Positions 25,604 to 33,640 of a DNA stretch of 44,731 bases are shown here, one piece after another. The notes below the pieces were generated by a model, which searched no databases, had not been told where the DNA came from, and saw only the letters and a list, made by a program, of their open reading frames with translations. The position numbers and the translations under genes were made by a program. Source of the stretch: an uncultured Bacteroidales bacterium (lineage in GTDB: Bacteria > Bacteroidota > Bacteroidia > Bacteroidales > UBA932); assembly GCA_934725285.1 (NCBI GenBank), contig CAKVBK010000005.1, forward strand, positions 1 to 44,731. The letters run 5' to 3'. The first letter of the stretch is position 1, and each line of letters starts with the position of its first letter.

Positions 25604-26746
25604 ATGAATAAATCAGCAATAGTACTGGCATCAGCGCTTGCTCTTGGCGCGGCTCTTTCCTGCACCGAGGAGGAGGCACTGAATCTCCAGCCTGAATATA
25701 AATACACGGACGCTTACTACGAGGCTTTGCGCGCCTACAAGAATAGTGACCACTCCATCTGCTACCTCTGGTTCGCGGATTATGGCGTCCCTTCGTCATT
25801 GGCATACCGTTTCGCCGGCATTCCGGACAGTGTCGATGTCGTGTCCCTTTGGGGAGGCATCCCTGAAAAAGGCTCTCTTGACTGGAATGAGATGCAGGAG
25901 ATGAGGAAAAAGAAAGGAACCAAGGTCGTGGGTGTCAAGATTATCCGTCTTGCGCATACGAATTATCTCCCTTCGTGGGCTCTTGAGATTCAGGTTCCTT
26001 CATATATGAACGGCTTTGGCGGACAGAAGGGCTATAACGACACATATAAGGAGACTTATGATGCCCGCATTGCCGCAGGCGACAGCGAGACAATCGCAGC
26101 CGCTGCCGCAGAATCCGCCGCCCGTATGGCGGGAACCAAGGCATTGATCGCTGATATGGGAGCGAACCCTTCCAGAACATTGAAGGAAGGCTCTACCGAG
26201 GAGAACCCTGAGTGGATTTATCCAGAATGGTGTAAATATGCCGGCGGTTCGATAATGAAAGAGATACGGGACAATAATCTGGACGGCTATGACCTTGACT
26301 ACGAGCCAGAAGGTGACGCCTTGAGTGGCGAATGTATGAATACGTTCATCTACTATCTTGCCCAGTATATAGGACCTATGTCACCGAACCCGGAGACAAT
26401 TCTCGCTGTTGATGGAAACTGGCCTGACACACATATGGCCCCTTACTGCACATACCATATCTCACAGAGTTACGGCAACACGTTGAGCGAGGGAAGTTTT
26501 AACCGCTCTGGGTGGAAAAACTCTCAGCTTATCTTCACAGAGAACATCGGAGATTATTGGAAAACTGGTGGAAATATGGAGCAGCAGGCTGCTTTCCAGC
26601 CTTCTACTGGCGGACGCAAGGGTGGTTTCGGAGCCTTCCACGGCCAGCGTGACTACAACACGACTGATTCGGGCGCGGACAAGGAGATGCCTTACGGACA
26701 TCTCCGCAGAGCCATCCAGCTCCAGAATCCTGCCGTAACCAAATAA
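25604..26746 (+). CDS. GH18 lipoprotein, probable endo-beta-N-acetylglucosaminidase
   Basis: The 380-residue protein has a lipobox (AALSC, then TEEEA), so it should sit on the envelope surface. The GH18 catalytic signature DxxDxDxE is intact as D227-G-Y-D230-L-D232-Y-E234; E234 is the expected acid. GH18 enzymes cleave beta-1,4 bonds in chitin or between the two core GlcNAc residues of N-glycans with substrate assistance. The companion genes (STN-SusC, SusD_2, DUF1735 proteins) match the layout around Bacteroides endo-glycosidases that act on N-glycans, which favours that role over chitinase. GH20 and GH3 downstream fit removal of GlcNAc. No mannosidase is encoded in the window, so full N-glycan breakdown is not shown. 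Confidence 0.88.
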   Translation: MNKSAIVLASALALGAALSCTEEEALNLQPEYKYTDAYYEALRAYKNSDHSICYLWFADYGVPSSLAYRFAGIPDSVDVVSLWGGIPEKGSLDWNEMQEMRKKKGTKVVGVKIIRLAHTNYLPSWALEIQVPSYMNGFGGQKGYNDTYKETYDARIAAGDSETIAAAAAESAARMAGTKALIADMGANPSRTLKEGSTEENPEWIYPEWCKYAGGSIMKEIRDNNLDGYDLDYEPEGDALSGECMNTFIYYLAQYIGPMSPNPETILAVDGNWPDTHMAPYCTYHISQSYGNTLSEGSFNRSGWKNSQLIFTENIGDYWKTGGNMEQQAAFQPSTGGRKGGFGAFHGQRDYNTTDSGADKEMPYGHLRRAIQLQNPAVTK

Positions 26747-26763
26747 ATCAGGAGGATAAAGAA

Positions 26764-29469
26764 ATGAAAAGCATATTGAAATACTCGGCTGCTACGGTGA
26801 TGTCTGTTCTCGCCCTTGCTTCATGCGAGGAAATGGAGAATTATCAAACGACCATTGACGTCGCTCCAAAGCTTGTTTATTTTAATCTTAAGGACGGCGA
26901 TGCATTCTCGACGAGAATCACTCATCGTCCGATAGGCTCGCAGGGTTCGTTCCACACGGAATTCCAACCCAATTGCAACACCACGAACCACGGGGATGTC
27001 ACCGTCACCGTGGAACTTGATGCCGATCTTGTGGCAGAATATAACCAGAAACACGGTACGGCCTATGTGGCTCTTCCTGAAGAGTTCATAAAGATAACGA
27101 ATCCTTCAGTGCTCATCGCTGCTGACACGACGGCCTCACGTGATACTGTGAAGATTGACCTCGATGAAGAAAGAGATCTTTCGCAGCTCACCGAACGCGC
27201 GTATCTGGCTCCGTTCAGACTCACTTCCGATGGCCTTCAGGCCAGCGAGCAGAAGGGAAACCTCTGGTTCATTGTCAATACCGAGACGAATCTCATCCGT
27301 CCTATCAGTTCAGAGAACGACCTTGTCGGATTCACAGCGGGCGGCTCTACGGAGTGGACTGCGGATTGCGGGAACTTCACGAATCTTTTCGACGGTAATA
27401 CGGGCACAGGTGTCACATTCGATGCTGGAAGCTCTGTGGTTGTCGATATGAAGAAGGAACTGATGGTGACGGGCTTCAAACTTAAAACCACATCCACGAC
27501 GGCAATTTCTATAGAGTATAGTAGTGATGGGCTCCAATGGTCTCAGGCGGGAACGCCTGCGCAGGGTGAGTATTCGTATTCCGACAGGATGTGGTGTGCG
27601 GCGGTATATGACTATTTATCAGCGCGTTACCTTCGCCTCTCTTTTGAGAACTCAAGCTGGGTCAACGAACTTGAGGTCTATATGATTGAGAGCACCGAGC
27701 CTACTCTCTACACGCAGACAGGCGTTGACAACACTGTCACAGGAAAGATAGTTCACGTGAAGGGTGTCGGTTCGTCTTCAGACTTCAGCTCGGCATTCAA
27801 GGTTTATACGACCATATCCTCGGACAAGGGATATAATGTCAATGTCTTTGTTGACAATTCTCTTATCGCTGCATATAACGAAAAGCATAAGACATCCTAT
27901 GTCCAGATGCCGTCCGAGAACATAGACCTTCAGAACGCGTCAATGGAAATCGCTGTCGGCGATAACGCTACTTCAGAGGAAGTCAAGCTTGCGCTCAAGG
28001 GTGACCTTACAGGCCTTACTGATGAGAACGGCTACCTCATACCTCTTACGATGAAGGCATCCGGTGCAGTGACCAGCGAGAGTCGCGGTACGGTATATGC
28101 TGTCATCGTGCCGGAGACCAAGCTCATCAAGACTATCAAGTCCGCAGATGAGATCACCGGTTTCCTTGCCGGTGGCAAGAGTTTGTGGAGCGCCGACTGC
28201 GATGACAGTGCCAGTCTCTTCGATGGGGATAACGGCACATCGGTTTACTTCAATGGTTCAGACAATGTCCTCACTGTAAACCTTGGCGGAAAACATTTCG
28301 TGACAGGTCTTGATATAAATACTTTCAGGCTGAAGAATATCACCATAGAATTCAGTCTTGACGGAACTTCTTGGAAATCTGCCGGTACGGCGGATGAGAG
28401 TGATGTGGTATTCAGCGGTGGTTCTTCAAATTACCGTCAGGGTGACTACTATGTGGCATTCGGTGAATATCTCGAGGCAAGCTATCTGCGCCTTTCTTTC
28501 GATTTCAATATGAATTACTCATATTATAATAGAATCGGTGAAATCAATGTCTATGAAATCGAAAGCACCGAACCGACCATTTATACTATTTGCGGTACCG
28601 ACAACACCTTTACAGGCGAGGTAGTGCATCACATCACTGCGGGATCCAAGGGCTCTCTCAGCGCAGAGTTCAATGTGATGACGACTATCTCATCTGCTGG
28701 CGGCTGGTCCGTGAAAGCCGAAGGCGATGCTTCTTTGGTAAGTTCTTACAATAGCAAGAACGGTACGAAGTACGCACCTCTCGATCCGTCATACATTGCC
28801 ATCACAGGAAACCCTTGTACAATCGCAGCTGGTGCCACCAAATCTGAAAGTAAGATCTCCCTTGCACTTACGGGGGATATCTCCAAGCTCACGAACGCGG
28901 ACGGATACCTGCTACCGATAAAACTTTCCGCATCAGGAGCCGTGACCAGTGCAAGCCGTGGAATCGTGTATGTGGTCATCACGATCAAGAAAAGTGCAGA
29001 GGCTCTCAAGTCCATTTCTTCCGCTTCAGAGATTGAAGGGACTGAAGTGGCTGACAGAACAGGTTGGAAGATTGTCGAATGTGATGAGGGCGGAATCTAT
29101 ACAGCCGATTCTTCTCCATATTCCTCACTCTTTGACGGAAATCGTAGCACTTACGTGCGTACGTGGGGAGGTCCTATAACTTTCACAGTGGATCTAGGCA
29201 AGGAATATGATATGACTGGTTTCGTAATCACGGCTCGTTCTGGAAATTATGAAAGATATCAGCCTAAGTCTGTCTACATCGAGGGGAGCACTGACGGCAA
29301 TGAGTATATTGAACTAGGAACAGCTTCTACGTCAGCAGGAACATTGCTTAACGCATCTCCTTCATCTTATGGTGCCTTTTATGGTGTCAAGGTCAGATAC
29401 TTGAAGATCAATGCCGATTATGGCGGTTCCAATATGGGTACAGCTGAGTTTAATATCTATGCAAAATAG
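26764..29469 (+). CDS. Lipoprotein with three tandem DUF1735-F5/8C units
   Basis: The 901-residue protein has a lipobox (LALASC, then EEME). It is built from three units of about 280-300 residues: roughly 30-308, 309-599 and 600-901. Each unit has a DUF1735-type beta-sandwich (landmarks EYNQKHGTAYVALPEEF, AYNEKHKTSYVQMPSEN, SYNSKNGTKYAPLDPSY) followed by a discoidin/F5-8C-like domain (LFDGNTGTGV, LFDGDNGTSV, LFDGNRSTYV; then YLRLSF or YLKINADY). Units two and three both begin ESTEPT(L/I)YT. The F5/8C fold commonly binds sugars. No catalytic site is seen. Placed between the GH18 gene and a DUF1735-LamG gene, it is probably a multivalent surface glycan-binding protein of this locus. Confidence 0.85.
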   Translation: MKSILKYSAATVMSVLALASCEEMENYQTTIDVAPKLVYFNLKDGDAFSTRITHRPIGSQGSFHTEFQPNCNTTNHGDVTVTVELDADLVAEYNQKHGTAYVALPEEFIKITNPSVLIAADTTASRDTVKIDLDEERDLSQLTERAYLAPFRLTSDGLQASEQKGNLWFIVNTETNLIRPISSENDLVGFTAGGSTEWTADCGNFTNLFDGNTGTGVTFDAGSSVVVDMKKELMVTGFKLKTTSTTAISIEYSSDGLQWSQAGTPAQGEYSYSDRMWCAAVYDYLSARYLRLSFENSSWVNELEVYMIESTEPTLYTQTGVDNTVTGKIVHVKGVGSSSDFSSAFKVYTTISSDKGYNVNVFVDNSLIAAYNEKHKTSYVQMPSENIDLQNASMEIAVGDNATSEEVKLALKGDLTGLTDENGYLIPLTMKASGAVTSESRGTVYAVIVPETKLIKTIKSADEITGFLAGGKSLWSADCDDSASLFDGDNGTSVYFNGSDNVLTVNLGGKHFVTGLDINTFRLKNITIEFSLDGTSWKSAGTADESDVVFSGGSSNYRQGDYYVAFGEYLEASYLRLSFDFNMNYSYYNRIGEINVYEIESTEPTIYTICGTDNTFTGEVVHHITAGSKGSLSAEFNVMTTISSAGGWSVKAEGDASLVSSYNSKNGTKYAPLDPSYIAITGNPCTIAAGATKSESKISLALTGDISKLTNADGYLLPIKLSASGAVTSASRGIVYVVITIKKSAEALKSISSASEIEGTEVADRTGWKIVECDEGGIYTADSSPYSSLFDGNRSTYVRTWGGPITFTVDLGKEYDMTGFVITARSGNYERYQPKSVYIEGSTDGNEYIELGTASTSAGTLLNASPSSYGAFYGVKVRYLKINADYGGSNMGTAEFNIYAK

Positions 29470-29487
29470 TGATAAAAGCATAAAGTA

Positions 29488-30633
29488 ATGAAACTAAATA
29501 AATTAACAGTTCTTTTTCTGACAACTGCGGCATTTGCTACGGAAGCCTGCCAAAAATCAATAGAATTTCGGGATGTGGTTTATTTCACAGGAACGGAAAG
29601 CTCCCCGGTGACAAGTATGTATGTTGAGGGTCCGACTGCCCTTGGCCTTACTGTCACGGCTTCCAACAAATTGGAGTCTGACATCACGGTCGGAGTGACG
29701 GTCGATCCCGCTGCGCTTGCGGCCTATAGCCAGTCTCAAGGCATTGACTATGTGATGCTCCCTGAAGGCAGCTACAAGCTTGACGATAATTCATTCAAGA
29801 TAGAGGCCGGAAAGAATGTGTCGCTTCCTGTGAATTTCGAGATCACTTCTATGGATGACTTTGAGGACGGAGCTAAGTACTGCGTTCCTATCACATTGAC
29901 CGAGACCTCCAACGGGATGGACATCCTCAAGGCTTCCAAGACAACCTACGTGGTCATCAATCAGATCATTACCACGCAGGGACCGGACCTCGGCCAGAGT
30001 TATTACATCAATTTCCCGACGATTGTCAACAATGCGATGTTCAGCAATATGTCAGCCTGTACAATGGAAATCCGCGTCAAGATGGACAAATGGCAGAACG
30101 CAAACCCTTTCATCTCATCATTGATGGGTGTGGAGGAGAACTTCCTCCTTCGTTTCGGAGATGTGTCCTGTGACAACAACCAGCTTCAATATGCCGGTCG
30201 TGGCGCTTCCATCACTTCGTCAAGCCATTTCAATACTGGTGTGTGGTATCACATCGCGGTTGTTGATAATGGTTCCACACTGACTCTCTATGTGAACGGA
30301 AATGTCGAGGGAACTGTGGATTCATCAGGAAAGAGTGCGATAAATCTTGCCTGGGACTATATGGACGGATTTCACATCGGCCGTTCGGAGAGAGGGCGCC
30401 TTATGGATGGCGTTGTGAGTGAGGCGCGTGTTTGGAACAGGGCACTCAATGTCATCGAGCTTGAGAACAACCAGTGCTACGTGGATCCTAAATCCGATGG
30501 CCTCATAGGCTACTGGAGGCTTGACGAACTCGTGGATGGCAAGTTCAAGGATCTTACAGGAAATGGAAATGATGGCGAGCCTACCGCTTCTGTTAAATGG
30601 TATGAAGGCCTTAAATGTCCTGTAGTTGAATAG
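29488..30633 (+). CDS. DUF1735-LamG lipoprotein, probable glycan-binding protein
   Basis: The 381-residue protein has a signal peptide and an atypical lipobox (ATEAC, with Glu two residues before Cys rather than a small residue). Residues 28-158 are a DUF1735-type domain (LAAYSQSQGIDYVMLPEGSY). Residues about 165-375 form a LamG/concanavalin-A-like sandwich with the hallmarks FNTGVWYHIAVVDNGSTLTL, YVNGNVEG, GFHIGRSERG and EARVWNRALNVIELE, then LIGYWRLDE and DLTGNGNDG. LamG domains bind carbohydrates. It follows the triplicated DUF1735 protein by 18 bases and overlaps the next gene by 8 bases if that gene uses TTG. It is a likely SusE/F-position surface binding protein. Confidence 0.87.
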   Translation: MKLNKLTVLFLTTAAFATEACQKSIEFRDVVYFTGTESSPVTSMYVEGPTALGLTVTASNKLESDITVGVTVDPAALAAYSQSQGIDYVMLPEGSYKLDDNSFKIEAGKNVSLPVNFEITSMDDFEDGAKYCVPITLTETSNGMDILKASKTTYVVINQIITTQGPDLGQSYYINFPTIVNNAMFSNMSACTMEIRVKMDKWQNANPFISSLMGVEENFLLRFGDVSCDNNQLQYAGRGASITSSSHFNTGVWYHIAVVDNGSTLTLYVNGNVEGTVDSSGKSAINLAWDYMDGFHIGRSERGRLMDGVVSEARVWNRALNVIELENNQCYVDPKSDGLIGYWRLDELVDGKFKDLTGNGNDGEPTASVKWYEGLKCPVVE

Positions 30634-31357
30634 AGTGGTTCATATTTCGCTATTTTGCGCGGCGTACCTTGCCGGGGCATTGTCCCTGGCAGGGCAGACG
30701 CCACGTATCCTGCGTTTCGAGAAGTCCGTGGTGGAGATCGACACTGTGCGCCATGACACCGGTCCGGTGAAAGTGAGGTTCGTCTGCACGAACATCTGTG
30801 ACAAGAATGTCAACATCCTTGCCGTGAACTCCCAATGCGGGTGTGCGAAACCCTCTTTTTCCCGCGCCGCGATCAAACCAGGAGCGAAGGGCTATGTGGA
30901 TGTGGTACTTGACCCTTCTTCCTTGTTCGCGGAGCAGAACCGCCACCTGACAGTCATCGCCACCAACGGTGACTACCGCAAGTTCAACACAATCACCATC
31001 CACGGTTATGTTGCGCGTGATGTGACAGAAGAGGAGGTTCGTTATCCCTATGAGCTTGTTCCCGGCTTCCGTTCGGAAGTTGATGTGCTTGGAATGCGGC
31101 TCAACAAGAAAGGTGATGTCTCGGAGAAAGAATTCACCGTGTACAATTCTTCATCAAAGGAAGTCTCGCTCAGGTGGACTTCTGACCGCAGGAATGTGAA
31201 GGCGGTGATTCCAGAGACATTGGCCCCTCATTCGGCAGCCAGAATCAAAGTGTCATTGGACACGGCGGGAATGCCGTCAGGGGCATTCTCTGAGTCATTG
31301 TACATCTATGTCAACAACCACAAGTCCACGGTGACTCTGAAAGGCGTTGTCGAATAA
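30626..31357 (+). CDS. DUF1573-family exported protein
   Basis: The 243-residue protein has an N-terminal signal (ending ALSLAGQ) and a DUF1573 Ig/ASH-type domain (about 25-125) with the family motif VNSQCGCAKPSFSRAAIKPG. A second beta-sandwich follows (about 140-243, EKEFTVYNSSSKEVSLRW). No ATG is available in frame. TTG at 30626 gives the signal a positive charge (MNRVV) and overlaps the previous gene by 8 bases; GTG at 30635 is the alternative. DUF1573 proteins are common in Bacteroidales envelopes, but their job is unknown. Here it lies inside the glycan locus, between a LamG lipoprotein and GH20, so it is probably co-expressed with them. Confidence 0.78.
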   Translation: MNRVVHISLFCAAYLAGALSLAGQTPRILRFEKSVVEIDTVRHDTGPVKVRFVCTNICDKNVNILAVNSQCGCAKPSFSRAAIKPGAKGYVDVVLDPSSLFAEQNRHLTVIATNGDYRKFNTITIHGYVARDVTEEEVRYPYELVPGFRSEVDVLGMRLNKKGDVSEKEFTVYNSSSKEVSLRWTSDRRNVKAVIPETLAPHSAARIKVSLDTAGMPSGAFSESLYIYVNNHKSTVTLKGVVE

Positions 31358-31369
31358 TCAGATGAATAT

Positions 31370-33601
31370 ATGCGAAAATCATTCTTACTCCTTGCGTTTG
31401 CGTTGCTTTTAATCGCCTGTGCAAGGAATAAAGAGCCGGAATTGAATATTATACCGCTCCCTCAGTGCATTGAATATACCGATGGAAGATGCGATGTCGG
31501 AGAAGGTGTCATCACCGTAACATCGGATTCACTCTTGCTTCCGGCGGTGGCCTACCTTGAGCGTTCTCTGAAGGTCGATGGCATCAGCACGGACGGAACC
31601 GTGCCGGTGAACCTTTCCATAGACAATTCCCGTCCCGGTCAAGGATATCGTTTGTCGGTCCGCCCGTCAGGCATTGAGATCAGTGGAGGCTCCTATGAGG
31701 GCGTAGTCTCAGCGATATCCACTCTGCGTCAGATTCTTTGGAATAACAAAAGGGATATTCCCGCATTGGTGATCGAGGATTCTCCGCGGTTTGCCTGGCG
31801 TGGTGTGATGTTGGATGTCTCGCGGCATTTCTTCACTGTCAGCGAGGTGACATCCCTCATTGACGAGATGGCGTTGTACAAACTGAACCGGCTTCATCTC
31901 CATCTTACGGACGATCAAGGTTGGAGGCTAGAGATAAAGTCCTTTCCAAAACTTACCGAAGTGGGTGCCTGGCGCAGGATGGATAAATTGGACAGCGCTT
32001 GCATCAAGACAGCCTCGGAGACTTCCGACCCTAAATTCCTTCTTCCGGAGGATCGTGTCAGGGACGACGAACAGTACGGTGGCTGCTACACTCAGGACGA
32101 GATGCGGAGTGTCATCCGTTATGCAAAGGATCGTGGCATAGAGATAATTCCGGAGATTGACATGCCCGGACATTCGCTTGCCGTGCTCCGGTCTTATCCT
32201 CAACTCTCTTGTGACGGAAATGGCGGAGCCTGGGGGCAGAATTTCTCCACGCCTTTGTGCTTGGGCAACGATGAAGTCCTTTCTTTCTGCAAGTCTGTGC
32301 TTGGAGAGGTGTTTGCATTGTTCCCTTCCGTTTATGTGCACATTGGCGGTGACGAAGTCGAACGCACGGCTTGGGGGCACTGCTCGAAATGTGTGGAACG
32401 CGTCCGCAGTAATGGCCTTGGCGGAGCGGAGAACCTACAGGCATGGTTCACACGTGAAATGGAAAAATACTGCCGTGAGAACGGCAAGAAGATAATCGGA
32501 TGGGACGAGATTGCGTCCGATGGGCTTACAGGTGAAAGTATGGTTATGTGGTGGAGAAACTGGAGTCCGGCGTCACTGTCGAGGTCCCTCAATGACGGTC
32601 ATCCTGTCGTGATGACACCATCGGAGTTCTACTATCTTTCCGAGGAGCAGGACAAGAACTCGTTGAGGAAGGTTTATGACTATGAGCCTTGTGGGGAAAA
32701 CTTTCAACAACATCCCGGAGGTGTCATCGGGATTCAGGGAAACTTGTGGAGCGAGAAAGTGCCGACAATCGAGCGCGCCGGTCAGCGGATCTTCCCTCGT
32801 CTTCTGGCCATAGCCGAGTCAGCGTGGACTATGCCGGAAGGTAAGGATTTCAGTGACTTCGAAATGCGGCTGCCTGTCCATCTGAAGAAACTGGACAAGG
32901 CTGGTTGGACCTACAGGTATCCTGATGTCACGGGGGTGTTCGACAGGAACATCTTTTCGGGAGAGACCAGCGTGGATCTTTCTGTACCCCAAGGAGCTGT
33001 CCTTCATTATTCTGTGGACGGATCCGTACCCGATCTGACCTCACCGGTATACACCAAACCTTTTCTCGTCCGTGACAGTTGTCTGTTGAGACTTCGCTGT
33101 TACAATTCGAGGGAGGTGGCTGGTGAGATCCGTGACGTGGTTTTCGTGGAACGGGATTGCCTGCCCGCTGTCGAGAAGGATTCTCCGCTTTCAGACGGAC
33201 TTCTGGTCAGATGGTATGATTTCAGCGGCTCCGTCTGCGCTGACATAGACAAGTCCCCGTTGAATGACAGTTTCGTGAGTGAGACTATTGATATTCCTGA
33301 AAATGTAAGTGGTGACATTGGGTTGATCTTTGATGGGTACATCACTGTTCCGGCGGATGGGAGCTATTGCTTCTACACCTATTCTGACGATGGAAGCGAA
33401 TTGCTTGTGGATGGCGAGATGGTTGTTGAGAATGACGGGCTTCACTCTAGAATGGAACGTTCCGGAAGCGTTTCTCTGCGAAAAGGACTTCATAAGTTCG
33501 CCCTTAGGTATTTTGATTCCAACGGAGGCGTTCTTTCCGCTGGAATGACCGATGCCTCCGGCAGGCATATTCCATTTCCCGAAGGAATATTCAAGCATTA
33601 G
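31370..33601 (+). CDS. GH20 beta-N-acetylhexosaminidase with PA14 domain
   Basis: The 743-residue lipoprotein (lipobox LLIAC) removes terminal beta-linked GlcNAc or GalNAc. It has the GH20b domain (about 25-145), then the TIM barrel (about 150-500) with RFAWRGVMLDVSRHFF, LHLHLTDDQGWRLEIK and IPEIDMPGHS. The catalytic pair is Asp328-Glu329 in HIGGDEVE. After the barrel is a chitobiase/hexosaminidase C-terminal beta domain (about 520-595, LHYSVDGSVPDLTSPVY). A PA14-like domain closes the protein (about 610-740, GYITVPADGSYCFYTYSDDG, then LLVDGEMVVENDG); PA14 often binds carbohydrate. The gene starts 12 bases after the DUF1573 gene. With GH18 upstream it supports a GlcNAc-rich substrate. Confidence 0.94.
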   Translation: MRKSFLLLAFALLLIACARNKEPELNIIPLPQCIEYTDGRCDVGEGVITVTSDSLLLPAVAYLERSLKVDGISTDGTVPVNLSIDNSRPGQGYRLSVRPSGIEISGGSYEGVVSAISTLRQILWNNKRDIPALVIEDSPRFAWRGVMLDVSRHFFTVSEVTSLIDEMALYKLNRLHLHLTDDQGWRLEIKSFPKLTEVGAWRRMDKLDSACIKTASETSDPKFLLPEDRVRDDEQYGGCYTQDEMRSVIRYAKDRGIEIIPEIDMPGHSLAVLRSYPQLSCDGNGGAWGQNFSTPLCLGNDEVLSFCKSVLGEVFALFPSVYVHIGGDEVERTAWGHCSKCVERVRSNGLGGAENLQAWFTREMEKYCRENGKKIIGWDEIASDGLTGESMVMWWRNWSPASLSRSLNDGHPVVMTPSEFYYLSEEQDKNSLRKVYDYEPCGENFQQHPGGVIGIQGNLWSEKVPTIERAGQRIFPRLLAIAESAWTMPEGKDFSDFEMRLPVHLKKLDKAGWTYRYPDVTGVFDRNIFSGETSVDLSVPQGAVLHYSVDGSVPDLTSPVYTKPFLVRDSCLLRLRCYNSREVAGEIRDVVFVERDCLPAVEKDSPLSDGLLVRWYDFSGSVCADIDKSPLNDSFVSETIDIPENVSGDIGLIFDGYITVPADGSYCFYTYSDDGSELLVDGEMVVENDGLHSRMERSGSVSLRKGLHKFALRYFDSNGGVLSAGMTDASGRHIPFPEGIFKH

Positions 33602-33640
33602 TGGTATGCCTTGTGGTGAGTTTCATTTATTGATAAAGCT

